From the NCBI GenBank assembly GCA_041752635.1, contig JBGSWC010000386.1, positions 1 through 64,000 of the forward strand: DNA of 64,000 nt, read 5' to 3'. Shown in pieces: positions 18,125 to 27,069 of the stretch; the stretch's first letter is position 1; the number at the start of each line of letters is the position of its first letter. Source of the stretch: JBGSWC01 sp041752635 (GTDB lineage Bacteria; Planctomycetota; Planctomycetia; Pirellulales; Lacipirellulaceae). The notes under the pieces were generated by a model. The model had not been told where the DNA came from and did not search any database. It was given only the letters and a program-made list of their open reading frames with translations. The position numbers and the translations under genes were made by a program.

Positions 18125-18479
18125 GTCATTTTGCCTGATGTACGCGGGCGTCGTTTTTGTGACTCCAATAATAAACTACCATGACGGTAATTAGTAACGC
18201 CCTGAACAATCGGGGGTCGCCAAGTCGGCTTGTTTCACCAGTGGAACGGGGCTCGGCAGATGCACTTGCGTCGTGTGATGGTTTCGTTAGCAGACTCACA
18301 ACAACAACAAGCATTGTGACAGACAAAATGATGGCCGGCAGTACGGCATCGAAATCGGCAACAGCGGGGCGTGTTCTCGGCGCAGGCCAGCGCTAACGCG
18401 GCTACCCAAATCGTTGACCCTTTCGTTTCCATGCGGGTCTTGGACTTCGTTGAAAGTGAATTCGGGTACAATGAATGCG
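18125..18479. other. Gene-free stretch
   Basis: About 355 bp between two minus-strand genes. Short frames are present on both strands without signal or family features. No repeat, hairpin or terminator is obvious. Confidence 0.4.
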
Positions 18480-19922
18480 TCAGCTACGTTGAAATAGTTC
18501 GTTCACCGGTTCTCCTGTGCCATCTTTGGTGACGTAGAACGGACGTTTCTCGACATTGAGATGGTACTTGGGGCTGATGCCCATCGCACGGAAAATCGTG
18601 GCGTGCAAGTCGGTGATGGAAACGGGGTTCTTCGTGGCCAGGCAAGGCCGCTCCGGCGCGGTCTCGCCATACAGCAGACCCTGCTTCATGCCGCCGCCGA
18701 CCATCATGACCGACGTCCCGCCGGTGAAATGCCGGTGCAATCCGTATTGCTTCATGTTTTCCATCTTGTCTGTCTTGGCCCGTGACTGATCGATGGCCTT
18801 GGATCCTGGTATGCCTTCAATCATCATGTCGCGACTGAATTCGCTCGCCAGCACAATCAACGTGCGATCGAGCAAGCCGCGTGCTTCCAGATCGAGAATT
18901 AGCTGCGCAATCGGGCGGTCAATCTCGTCTTTCAATCGCTTGGCCGTGACATGGCCGTTCTCATGGGTATCCCAGTGATAGAAGGGAATGTACTCGGTTG
19001 TGACTTCAATAAACCGAGCGCCCGCCTCCGTCAGCCGCCGCGCCAACAAACAACCGCGACCAAAGCGGCCTGTGTCGTACCTCTCGAAACTTTCTTTGGG
19101 CTCCAAGGAGAGGTCGAATGCATTCGCGGCTGGGGATTCCAGCAACCGGTTGGCGTTTTCCAGCGATCGCAACAGCGACTCGCGCTGATAATCGCTCGAC
19201 AACTGATACCCCGGCGACGCCTTGAGCAGTTGGGTGTAAGCCTCGCGGCGTTCTCGAAATCGTTTGGCGCTCATTCCTGCCGGGGGACGAACCGCGGCGG
19301 TCGCCTGCTCGGGATATGGCAGATTGAACGGGCCGAATTCGCTGCCGAGAAAACCGGCAGTCGTGAACGCCTTCAACTCTTCGGATTCGCCGACGCCACT
19401 GATTCGCTGTCCGATGTTGATGAAGGGTGGCACCGCTGGGTTCTTTGGCCCCAGCGCCCGTGCGATCCACGCGCCAATGTGTGGGGCCGCGACGGTTTGC
19501 GGAGGCACATAGCCGGTGTGCCAGTGATACTGGTGCCGCGAGTGCAAAATATGCCCCAAGTCGGCTTGGACGTGCGAGCGGATGAGCGTCCCGCGGTCCA
19601 TCACCTTGGCGATTTCCGGCAGTCCCTCGGAGATCTTGATGTTGTCGACCGATGTATCAATTGCCGGAAACGTGCTGATGATTCTCTTCGCTTCCAAGCC
19701 GACCTCAAACGGCTCGTAGTGCTTCGGATCGAACGTCTCCGGCGACGCCATGCCGCCGGCCATCCACAGCACGATCACTGTGTCTGCGGTGGCAGGGAGC
19801 AGCATGTTCGTCTCATTGGCGACAGCAGTCAATTGTGGAGTCGCGACCATCGCCGCAGCCGCGGCTGCCGAACTCGCTTTGAGCATATCGCGTCGAGTAA
19901 GTTTTTCGCCCATCGTAAACAT
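18480..19922 (-). CDS. DUF1501 Tat-exported protein
   Basis: A 480-residue DUF1501 protein. The Tat signal is MGEKLTRRDMLKASSAAAAA, so the internal ATG nine bases in may be the start. It has the characteristic VIVLWMAGGMASPETFDPK opening, GTLIRSHVQADLGHILHSRH, GARFIEVTTEYIPFYHWDTH and TLIVLASEFSRDM. The family belongs to the alkaline-phosphatase/sulfatase-like superfamily and is exported; its reaction is unknown. It follows the DUF1549/DUF1553 gene by nine bases, the standard planctomycete two-gene operon. Confidence 0.93.
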   Translation of the reverse strand: MFTMGEKLTRRDMLKASSAAAAAAMVATPQLTAVANETNMLLPATADTVIVLWMAGGMASPETFDPKHYEPFEVGLEAKRIISTFPAIDTSVDNIKISEGLPEIAKVMDRGTLIRSHVQADLGHILHSRHQYHWHTGYVPPQTVAAPHIGAWIARALGPKNPAVPPFINIGQRISGVGESEELKAFTTAGFLGSEFGPFNLPYPEQATAAVRPPAGMSAKRFRERREAYTQLLKASPGYQLSSDYQRESLLRSLENANRLLESPAANAFDLSLEPKESFERYDTGRFGRGCLLARRLTEAGARFIEVTTEYIPFYHWDTHENGHVTAKRLKDEIDRPIAQLILDLEARGLLDRTLIVLASEFSRDMMIEGIPGSKAIDQSRAKTDKMENMKQYGLHRHFTGGTSVMMVGGGMKQGLLYGETAPERPCLATKNPVSITDLHATIFRAMGISPKYHLNVEKRPFYVTKDGTGEPVNELFQRS

Positions 19923-19931
19923 CTCCGCTAC

Positions 19932-22352
19932 TTAGTGAATCAACTGAAACTCTGGCAACATCGTCAGTGCCCAAAGCAAATCGGCTAGACCCTCGGTCTG
20001 GTCAGATAACGCGGTGGTGGCATTTTCGCCGCGTGAACTAGCGACCCCCAGCACATTGCCCCATGGCCGAACGCCCATCGCGCCAAGCACCTTGACCGGT
20101 GCGGTGGTCTTTTCATCCTTATCCGTGGAAGCCTGCCACGACTCGTCGCTCACAATGCGGCGTTGCGAACCGTCGGGCATCGTCAGGTCCAGGCACAAGG
20201 CAAATCCCCGAACTCCGCCAGCATCGGCCGCTTCGACTCGAAGCTGATTGACACCCGGCTGAAGCGACTCGCTGATGTCGATGTTAACCGGCACCTGCCA
20301 ATCGCTACTCTTGGCGACACGTTTGCCATTGAGATAGAGCGTCATGCTATTGTCGCAAGTGGCGACAAGCTGGGCGCTCTTTGCACCACCGGCGAACTCT
20401 TTTTGCAATTGGCAAGCGTCCGCATTGCTGGCATCCCAAATCCACATTGGCACCGCGCCGGCGGAACCCCCATCAGCCGAAGGCGTCGCAGCGGCCTGTG
20501 ATGGACTTTCTGGCAACGCGGTCGCGTCTCCCAGCAAATTCCGGGCGACGACCCGCTCCTCCTTCGTCGGGCGTCGTCCGATCGCTTTCAGATAGACAGA
20601 GTCGATCAAAGCGTCGGGCGAACTTGGCGACTGGGCCAGCCAATGTTTGGCGCCGTTCAGTAGCTTTGTGTTGAGCGTCGCCCCATTGGTCATTTCGATC
20701 GCTTGCAGCGTCGTCGCAATCGACTCTCGGCTCGTGACCACCTGCTCACGATTCGGCCGACCCAACACACGCGTCAGCGTGTCATCGTTCTGCAACGCCG
20801 CACGAACGCCAATCGACGTTTCATTGGGCACGATTTCGGCTGGCAAATTAGCCACTGCTTCTCCAGACCAATCGCCGGTCAGCGTCGAAACGGCATCGGC
20901 GAACATCTCGGCACTCATTCGTTTGACCAGCGGGCCGCGGAGAACAAAATCTGTCGTGTCGGGGCCGGGAGCGCCGACCGCCTGGCTTTGATAGACGCGG
21001 CTTGTGCAGATCAACCGCATCGTGCGCTTCAAATCGTACTGATGATCCGCCAAATCCTTCGCCAGCCAATCGAGAAGATCCTGGCTGAACGGCGGCTGAT
21101 CCATATCGTCGACCGGCTCGACGATGCCGCGACCCATCAACTTCGCCCAGAGGCGATTCACCATTGTGCGCGCGAGCCGGCCGTTCTCTGGCTTGACGAT
21201 TAACTTAGCCAACTCATTCATCTTGGTCGCTCGATCGGCCTTGCCGTCGATGGTGCCCAGCTCCGGGAAAATGAACCCGACGCCCGCAACCTCGCCGGTT
21301 GGCTCGTCGCAGCGATGTAGCTCAAGTGGCTCGTCGGAAAACACGCTCGCCAATGCGTAAGCATCAGCCAACTTCCATTGGTTCACAAAACTGTCGTGGC
21401 AACTTGCGCACTTGAGATTCGTTCCCATGAACACCTGGCCGACATTCTGGGCAGCTTGCATCTCGCGCCGCTGACTTTCATTGACGTTGCCCCGCCACTT
21501 GATGCCGTTTATGAAACCAGCCGATCCACCCCTGCCAGAAACCAATTCATAGACGAACTCATCGTACGGCTTGTTGTTGTAGAGCGACGCATACAGCCAG
21601 TTGTCGATCCGCGCACGCCCCCCATCGATAAAGCCGGTGCCCTGGTAGGCGCTGCGAAGCATGTCGGACCAGAACGTCAACCAGTGCTCGGTGTACGCCG
21701 TCTTACGTGCGAGCAGGCGATCGACCAACGCCGCACGCCGGTCGGGCGACGGGTCGGCAACGAATGCTTCCAGCTCATCGACTGGTGGCAGCAAACCGTT
21801 CAGGTCGAGGTACACGCGGCGCGCAAAGGTGCGGTCGTCGACCAGCGGACCCGGCGCCACTTTGTGCTCCGAAAAATATCCCGAGAGCAGCCGATCGATC
21901 GGGTTCTTCAGTGACTCGGTAGGGGGCGGGAGCGTGACGGTGCGCGGTTCCAGCGGTGCCTGTGGAAACTGGCGGAACGTAAATCCGGTTTCCCACTCAA
22001 GCCCGTCGTCGATCCATTTGCGGAGCGTGTCGATCTCGGCCGCAGTCAGCCGGTCCCCCTCGGGTGGCATTTGGACGTCAGGGTCGGTCGACGTCACGCG
22101 TTCGATGAGCACACTCTGGTCGCTCTTGCCGACGACCACCGTTTTCGACTCGATCACCATTCCACGGGTGTCCATCGACAGCCCGCCTTCGTACGTACCG
22201 TCTGTATGGCACTCTGCGCAATGCTTGGTCAAGATCGGCAACACACCATGCGCAAAGTCGACCGAATCCTGGCCGTAGCACAACGCCGCCGACAACACCC
22301 AGAGGATGCACGCTTGAACCTTCGAAAACGTGAGCACACTATGATTTTTCAT
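19932..22352 (-). CDS. PSCyt1-DUF1549-DUF1553 protein with inserted beta-sandwich domain
   Basis: An 806-residue exported protein with a signal peptide (about 1-28). Order: PSCyt1 with heme site CAECH (HCAECHTDGTYEGGLSMDTR), PSCyt2/DUF1549 (RTFARRVYLDLNGLLPPVDE, second site CASCH in LKCASCHDSFVNQWKLADAY), and DUF1553 (LARTMVNRLWAKLMGRGIVE). Near the C-terminus, between ATGC-like YLKAIGRRPTKEERVVAR and the usual closing LADLLWALTMLPEFQLIH, lies an extra region of about 150 residues (WIWDASNAD..NSMTLYLNGKRV..LQPGVNQLRVEAADAG). It looks like the sugar-binding-type beta sandwich seen at the N-terminus of alpha-L-rhamnosidases. Two c-type hemes are predicted. First gene of the operon with DUF1501. 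Confidence 0.92.
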   Translation of the reverse strand: MKNHSVLTFSKVQACILWVLSAALCYGQDSVDFAHGVLPILTKHCAECHTDGTYEGGLSMDTRGMVIESKTVVVGKSDQSVLIERVTSTDPDVQMPPEGDRLTAAEIDTLRKWIDDGLEWETGFTFRQFPQAPLEPRTVTLPPPTESLKNPIDRLLSGYFSEHKVAPGPLVDDRTFARRVYLDLNGLLPPVDELEAFVADPSPDRRAALVDRLLARKTAYTEHWLTFWSDMLRSAYQGTGFIDGGRARIDNWLYASLYNNKPYDEFVYELVSGRGGSAGFINGIKWRGNVNESQRREMQAAQNVGQVFMGTNLKCASCHDSFVNQWKLADAYALASVFSDEPLELHRCDEPTGEVAGVGFIFPELGTIDGKADRATKMNELAKLIVKPENGRLARTMVNRLWAKLMGRGIVEPVDDMDQPPFSQDLLDWLAKDLADHQYDLKRTMRLICTSRVYQSQAVGAPGPDTTDFVLRGPLVKRMSAEMFADAVSTLTGDWSGEAVANLPAEIVPNETSIGVRAALQNDDTLTRVLGRPNREQVVTSRESIATTLQAIEMTNGATLNTKLLNGAKHWLAQSPSSPDALIDSVYLKAIGRRPTKEERVVARNLLGDATALPESPSQAAATPSADGGSAGAVPMWIWDASNADACQLQKEFAGGAKSAQLVATCDNSMTLYLNGKRVAKSSDWQVPVNIDISESLQPGVNQLRVEAADAGGVRGFALCLDLTMPDGSQRRIVSDESWQASTDKDEKTTAPVKVLGAMGVRPWGNVLGVASSRGENATTALSDQTEGLADLLWALTMLPEFQLIH

Positions 22353-22732
22353 GAGTTTGTCATCTCTCGTATTTTACACACCTAAGCCGATCATCACGTC
22401 TCTATTTCCCGTCGATCGTTGGAAAGGGAATCGGTCCCCCTCTCACTTCATCCTAGCGAGCAGTCGTGGAAAGTGGAACTAAGTAGTGGCGAGCCATCGA
22501 GTCGGTAAGCGATGGTTGTGCGTCGTCCGCCCTACCCTCTGGCGGTACTTGCGACCACCGCGACTCGAGACAAAATTCTTCGCTAAGTTTGCATCATCGT
22601 GCTGTCAGTTGACCGTTGAACACGAAAATTCGCTCGCGGAATGAAGTCCGATAAGATACAATGCGGGCCGAGACCGGCGTGGCGTGGCGTGCGGCCGGTT
22701 CGTATGGGTAATTCTCGGCAGGAATTAAATCG
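22353..22732. other. Divergent intergenic region
   Basis: 380 bp between divergent genes. It should carry both promoters, but no boxes stand out. Just before 22733 the sequence caggaattaaatcg gives a weak ribosome site for the DUF1559 gene. Short local duplication: gtggcgtggcgtgcggccgg near 22680-22700. Confidence 0.4.
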
Positions 22733-23632
22733 ATGGCTCGATCAACAAAACATGGTTTCACGCTCGTCGAATTACTGGTGGTGATCGCTATTATTGGTGT
22801 GCTTGTTGCGCTGTTGTTGCCGGCAGTACAAGCCGCTCGCGAGGCCGCGCGCCGTACGCAGTGTGCCAACAATCTGCGGCAATTGGCGCTGGCGCTGCAA
22901 ACCTATGAGTCAGCCAAAAGAACCTTCCCGAGCGGTCTACTCAGCTCGCCACGAACTTCCTTCTGTGCGTTTCTGCTGCCCAACCTCGAAGAGGGCAACC
23001 GTCTCAACGGCTACGACTTCGAGGTCGCTTGGCCAAGCCAAAAATGGGAAGTGCAAGAGCGCATGTTTTCTTACCTGCCGGTCTACCACTGCCCGAGCGA
23101 CGAACCGTTACAAAAACTTTCCGGCGCAGCGATCAGTTCGGGCAATGCACCGCCACGTTACAAGGGCAACTACGGTGCGAACTTTGGTCCCGACAATTTT
23201 GGAAGCGCACGTCAATGGGCGCCTTTTGCAATTAACTACGGCGCCGAGCCGAGGGAAATCACCGACGGACTCTCGAACACCTTGGCCATGATGGAGATGC
23301 TGCAAGCCCCCACACCGCCAGGAGGCCAAATCGACCGACGGGGCGACATTTGGAATGAAGGCCCTGGGAACTATGCCATCACGACATGGCTCACTCCCAA
23401 CAGTTCGGCCCCCGACGCGACACTTTGCGCCGATCAGCCCGAAATACTGCTGCCTTGCATCAACAACGGCGGGGGCAACAATTCCTACATCGCCGCCCGT
23501 AGCCGCCATCCGGGAATTGTCCAGGTCATGTTGTTGGATGCCTCGGTACACACATTATCTGACGATATTGGGCTCGAAGTGTGGCGAGCGCTCTCGACAC
23601 GAGCCGGCGCAGAAGTCGTAGCGCTGCCTTAA
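22733..23632 (+). CDS. DUF1559 pseudopilin-like protein
   Basis: A 299-residue protein with a very short prepilin leader (MARSTKHG/FTLVELLVVIAI) and the DUF1559 signature ANNLRQLALALQTYES. The C-terminal signature is SRHPGIVQVMLLDASVHTL, where the usual DG is replaced by DA. It is probably processed by prepilin peptidase and kept in the inner membrane. Followed after 81 bases by a small lipoprotein gene, the third such pair in the window. Confidence 0.92.
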   Translation: MARSTKHGFTLVELLVVIAIIGVLVALLLPAVQAAREAARRTQCANNLRQLALALQTYESAKRTFPSGLLSSPRTSFCAFLLPNLEEGNRLNGYDFEVAWPSQKWEVQERMFSYLPVYHCPSDEPLQKLSGAAISSGNAPPRYKGNYGANFGPDNFGSARQWAPFAINYGAEPREITDGLSNTLAMMEMLQAPTPPGGQIDRRGDIWNEGPGNYAITTWLTPNSSAPDATLCADQPEILLPCINNGGGNNSYIAARSRHPGIVQVMLLDASVHTLSDDIGLEVWRALSTRAGAEVVALP

Positions 23633-23713
23633 GCCGATTGACCTCGGTATTTGGCCGACCAACGGCAGCCATCACTGTGAACAACTTTTTGAACTACATT
23701 TTTTGAGAAGCAC

Positions 23714-24139
23714 ATGTTTCGTGGCATAACTCTCGTCATCGCGGCACTTGCGCTAGTCGGCTGCAATGGTTCCACCGATGGTCGGCTGCAAATCACAGGC
23801 GAAGTCACCTACGACGGCCAGCCGCTGCCAGACGGTTACCTGATTCTCCAGCCGCTAAGCGGTGGGTCGTTTGCTGGCGCTCCGATCAAAAAGGGGAAGT
23901 TTACCGTGGGCGGCAAGCGAGGTCCCAAGCCGGGCAAGTACCAGATCGTTATCGAAGCCCGCCGCGAAACGGGCAAGATGATTTCGACCGACCCAGATTT
24001 TCCCGAACAGCAAGAGCCGGAGACAGAGCAATACCTGCCCGAGCGCTACAACGAGCGTAGCGAATTGACCGAAGACCTATCGCCCGATAACACGTATTTC
24101 GAGTGGAATCTCACTTCCGAAAAGCCTCGCGCGAACTAA
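23714..24139 (+). CDS. Small lipoprotein paired with DUF1559
   Basis: A 141-residue lipoprotein with signal MFRGITLVIAALALVGC (lipobox ALVGC, Cys17), then a beta-rich domain (LQITGEVTYDGQPLPDGYLI, KKGKFTVGGKRGPKPGKYQI) of the same style as those at 6022 and 7712, with an acidic loop (FPEQQEPETEQYLPERYNE). This form, with VTYDGQPLP and GPKPGKYQI, is widespread in planctomycetes; its role is unknown. Likely co-expressed with the upstream DUF1559 gene. Confidence 0.88.
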   Translation: MFRGITLVIAALALVGCNGSTDGRLQITGEVTYDGQPLPDGYLILQPLSGGSFAGAPIKKGKFTVGGKRGPKPGKYQIVIEARRETGKMISTDPDFPEQQEPETEQYLPERYNERSELTEDLSPDNTYFEWNLTSEKPRAN

Positions 24140-24274
24140 GTAGCGGCTCAAGAATCGCTTGGTCATTTTTTTACCACTGAGTCCCTGCATGCACTACAAA
24201 CGTCGACCGCGAATCGCGGGAGAAAACGAAGCTCGAAAGCTCAAAACGGGGAAACTCATGCTTCGCAACTCAGA

Positions 24275-24297
24275 CAGCTCGATCCACATTCCCGCCA
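24275..24297. repeat. 23-bp direct repeat, left copy
   Basis: Exact match to 25270-25292 in the same orientation. On the minus strand both copies read as a start context, ggcgggaATGTGGATCGAG (MWIEL). The right copy is the start of the gene at 24788-25284; the left copy leads only into a short frame. Confidence 0.7.
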
Positions 24298-24369
24298 CTT
24301 CTGGATGCCTGTCCCCGTTTGGTGTTCTCCCGTTTGGTGTTCTACATGTCGGCCGTACCGCCTAAAGCG

Positions 24370-24704
24370 TTCGCCGACCGGCCTGATTCGGTCGAATCAG
24401 GCGTCGTGAGGATCTCCCGCCCCGTTGCCAGTCGAAAGGGCGCGTTTGGAGTTTTCAGACATGCACAGGTTCTCCGACTCCGCCGTGCCGCGTTGACCCT
24501 CGCCATGTCGCGTCCCCGCGTGTTGCCTTCCACAGACAGGACAGTGTCGGCACACGGAAGTTCTGATTTCGGAGCTCGATGGCTGGCCTATCTGTACCTC
24601 TTGCCGATGCTACACCCGCCACGTTACCGTGACTGGCGTACGGGCACGGGTGATTTGGTGGGGCCGAGACGACTGGCTAGGTCTTTCTCGTCGGACTCTT
24701 TCAT
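24370..24704 (-). mobile_element. Possible decayed group II intron / reverse transcriptase 5' remnant
   Basis: On the minus strand, ATG 24704 begins MKESDEKDLASRLGPTKSPV. Further on, in shifting frames, come CRQHAGTRHGEGQRGTAESE, NLCMSENSKRALS and ATGREIL. These resemble in order the conserved upstream segment of bacterial group II intron reverse-transcriptase loci (MKES...LA..LGP, GRQH, NLCM.N..REnREI). No reverse-transcriptase core (YADD) is present, and the frames are broken, so at most a fragment remains. The plus-strand frame across this DNA has no family features. The flanking sequence has a perfect 15-bp tandem duplication at 24314-24343 (cccgtttggtgttct twice). Assignment from memory of the family pattern only. 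Confidence 0.35.
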
Positions 24705-24787
24705 TCCTGACTCCAAACCAGTTTATCCCGGCGCTTACCCTGTCCCCGTTTGCCCGTTTGGTCATGTGTGCCCGTTGGCGTGCCTTT

Positions 24788-25284
24788 TCAAGTGGCTCCG
24801 TTTTCCCCACCCCATTTTGCAGCAAACGCAACCAATTGTTCCCGATTCAATGTTTGTAAGTCCTCGATATCACGCTGAAACGGTGCGTTACCCAGTTGGC
24901 ACAAAGCTGTAAAATAGTCGAGCAGCCTAGCGTGTAGCTGGTCGGGAAATGCGACCGCTTCGACGACCACATCACCGCTATAAACTGGGTCAACTATGCT
25001 AATCTGAAGCCAGTTCTTGTTACTGGTTTTCGGCGGTTCCAGTTCTAACCTAATCGGTTTCCCAGTGGCGTCGTACAGTTGCCATAATCCATTCTCGATA
25101 TCTGGACTTTCAACGTTTGATCGCATTTCCTCGATTGAGTTAAAGACAGCTAAGGTGGCGTCGCAAAAACCGATAATCGGATAATTTATACTCACCTCGT
25201 GGCCTTTCCCGTCAAAATCGGTGCCAGAAGCTGGTATCTTCCGGCTTTGTTGCCCAGGGTCGATGTCTTCAGCTCGATCCACAT
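24788..25284 (-). pseudogene. Hypothetical protein, apparent frameshift near its N-terminus
   Basis: From about base 25195 down to 24788 the minus strand encodes a convincing soluble protein (VSINYPIIGFCDATLAVFNS, GLWQLYDATGKPIRLELEPP, GNAPFQRDIEDLQTLNREQL), resembling small immunity-type or uncharacterised proteins; no named family. In its own frame the only start is GTG 25282, giving an implausible N-terminus. The overlapping frame from ATG 25284 reads MWIELKTSTLGNKAGRYQLL then APILTGKATR and stops exactly where the first frame becomes protein-like. One missing G near 25193-25197 would join them as ...GKATRVSINYPIIGF. It is either a recent frameshift mutation or a sequencing error. Confidence 0.6.
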
Positions 25285-25292
25285 TCCCGCCA
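25270..25292. repeat. 23-bp direct repeat, right copy
   Basis: Second exact copy of the sequence at 24275-24297. It spans the start codon of the frameshifted gene on the minus strand. The two copies bracket about 1 kb holding that gene and the possible intron remnant. Confidence 0.7.
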
Positions 25293-25345
25293 ATTCAAAC
25301 TTCAATTGTCTCCCCAACCACAAGCTAAGACAAGCGAACGGCACA

Positions 25346-25396
25346 GCGATTCCCAGTGCTTCGCACTGGGCTGAAAGAGTGAGCCTTTCAGGCTCG
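25346..25396. repeat. 51-bp palindromic repeat, copy 2
   Basis: Identical to 15008-15058, with the same two perfect hairpins. It sits about 40 bases before copy 3 of the four-copy element. Confidence 0.85.
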
Positions 25397-25435
25397 AATC
25401 ATGGGATTGGCCGATGCTGAGACAGCTTGCAATAT

Positions 25436-25770
25436 GGCCAATAATTGTTGTCGAAATCGGCCACCCGATGTGGTAGAAAGGGCGTACTGAAAAATGTGTT
25501 CGATACGCTGCACTGGACGAGCCAGACAGTCGCACCCGGCACCTCAACCCTTTCTACTAGACTCTCCACACTCGACTCTCGACGCTCAAAAATGGGTTTT
25601 GTCCAAAACGTCGCCAACTGGTCAGTCAAAACCCAGGTACGAAATCCCCAGGCCATGCTCGAAATCGACTGGAAAACAAGACGTTTTTGCGATTTCGGCG
25701 AGAGACAAAATTCGGGGTTTTGTCCCCTCCAATCGTGTTTTCGATTTCGTGGTCAAAACGATCAAAACCG
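25436..25770 (+). repeat. Four-copy structured element, copy 3
   Basis: It has the promoter-like TTGTCG and TGGTAG with a 17-base spacer. The core keeps the hairpins gaaatcg/cgatttc and gacaaaa (25704-25710) with ttttgtc (25718-25724). The internal frame MGFVQNVANWSVKTQV stays open through the core. The stop codon of the minus-strand PEP-CTERM gene (25762-25764) lies inside its 3' end. Confidence 0.85.
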
Positions 25771-26775
25771 ACGACGTTCAAACGGTGTCACGGGGCAATG
25801 GAACCATCCTGTGAAATTCGTTCGAGCCACCATCAACCCGATCACGCCGGCCACGATGATCATCCGCGTGCTCGGTTCCGGAACAACGGCGGCTGTGGTG
25901 CCGACGGTTGCTGCGGCACCTTGCGATTTTCCAAAGTTCGATCGCCAAAGTTGGTAGTCCTCGACATCGATGACGCGATTGCCGTTGCCATCGGCGGCGA
26001 GTTTCGTTTGCGAACCGAGCGAATCTCGCCACACGGTGTAGTCGGCCGCGTCGACGCGGCCATCGCTGTTGTAGTCGCCCGGTTGGTTTTCGGCGAATGG
26101 CCCGACGGCGAAACTCACCGAGTTGTAATTCATGATGCCGGGTTGCTGGCCGAAGTTGCCCCATTCGACACTATTATCGTGAAGGCCCGAAAGTCCATTG
26201 ATGTAGGCAACGTGCTGTCCATCGAATTCGAACGCGACCTTTGCGACAGCCGGGTCGTAGGCAAAGGCAAAACTATGAAACGCCTCCGTCGCAGATCGAC
26301 TCGATGTGAGCACGCGATAGTCGAGTCCTGTTGAATTCCATAGGCCAGCTCGCAACAGGCCAGCCGAAGTGTGGCCAAGCGTAAATAAGTAAATACGATT
26401 GCTGAGTGTGATCTGCAGGCCGAAGTTGCGATCGACAACCGTCTGGCCAGTCGGAATCTCGTAGCGAGCGTTGGTCTCAAATCGCCAACCGTCGCTGAGT
26501 GCGTCGTTAACATGCGAGGGAAACAGTGGTGCGATGTAAAATCCATATTGGCCATTTGTCGAGGTCGACATCCGAGTTGCCGCCTGTCCGGTTCCGGCCA
26601 CGTTCGCAACATAGCTCGACGTCACCCCTTGGCTAAGGAGGTACCAGTCGAACCAGTGCGGACCGGCGGCACCCTGAGCGGCCGCATTGTGTTCGTAGAT
26701 CATCTCCGCGGATACAGATGTACCAAACGCGAGTGCAGTGAAAGCGACGAGGGCGTAGTTTTTGATCGCTGGCAT
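25762..26775 (-). CDS. Exported PEP-CTERM protein with dockerin-like repeats
   Basis: About 337 residues from ATG 26775 (MPAIKNYALVAFTALAFGTS, a signal peptide ending SVSA); the frame is open to 27225 but the extra part lacks a signal. The middle is lectin-like/beta-rich. Then come two dockerin-type calcium motifs (GDYNSDGRVDAADYTVWRDS and ADGNGNRVIDVEDYQLWRSN) with Asp/Asn ladders, and a PEP-CTERM sorting signal VVPEPSTRMIIVAGVIGL. After the usual Arg the protein continues for about 20 residues (TNFTGWFHCPVTPFERRRF) to a stop supplied by the repeat element, so the original stop may have been lost. Divergent from the AAA ATPase. Confidence 0.85.
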   Translation of the reverse strand: MPAIKNYALVAFTALAFGTSVSAEMIYEHNAAAQGAAGPHWFDWYLLSQGVTSSYVANVAGTGQAATRMSTSTNGQYGFYIAPLFPSHVNDALSDGWRFETNARYEIPTGQTVVDRNFGLQITLSNRIYLFTLGHTSAGLLRAGLWNSTGLDYRVLTSSRSATEAFHSFAFAYDPAVAKVAFEFDGQHVAYINGLSGLHDNSVEWGNFGQQPGIMNYNSVSFAVGPFAENQPGDYNSDGRVDAADYTVWRDSLGSQTKLAADGNGNRVIDVEDYQLWRSNFGKSQGAAATVGTTAAVVPEPSTRMIIVAGVIGLMVARTNFTGWFHCPVTPFERRRF

Positions 26776-27069
26776 GGCGAGGCCTTTTTTTCCGATCGAC
26801 GCCGCCCAGTATCGCCGATCGACCGGTCGGCTGCCAAGCTGGAAAACCGCTGTTTTTAGCCAGGCACCCACCGCACCCGTCGTTAATTCCGCAATAATCG
26901 GCAACGCTGGCAAGCGACTGAGCGGCGCAGTTCGGTGGTGTTTTGCGATGGCCAATGGCAGGGATTTCGGCTTGCGGCAATTCGCGGTCTTCGCAACTTC
27001 AGAAGACATTCTTGCCCGCTTGGTTGAGCTAGACTTGTGACGAAACTTCCTTTTGAGTGAGTCGATCTC

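Noticed and set aside
18951..19988. Plus-strand frame of 345 codons opposite DUF1501
   Set aside because: Mirror of a clear DUF1501 gene; composition rich in Arg and His as expected of an antisense frame.
24319..24912. Plus-strand frame of 197 codons
   Set aside because: Probably antisense to the decayed intron-like fragment; the minus strand gives better matching motifs.
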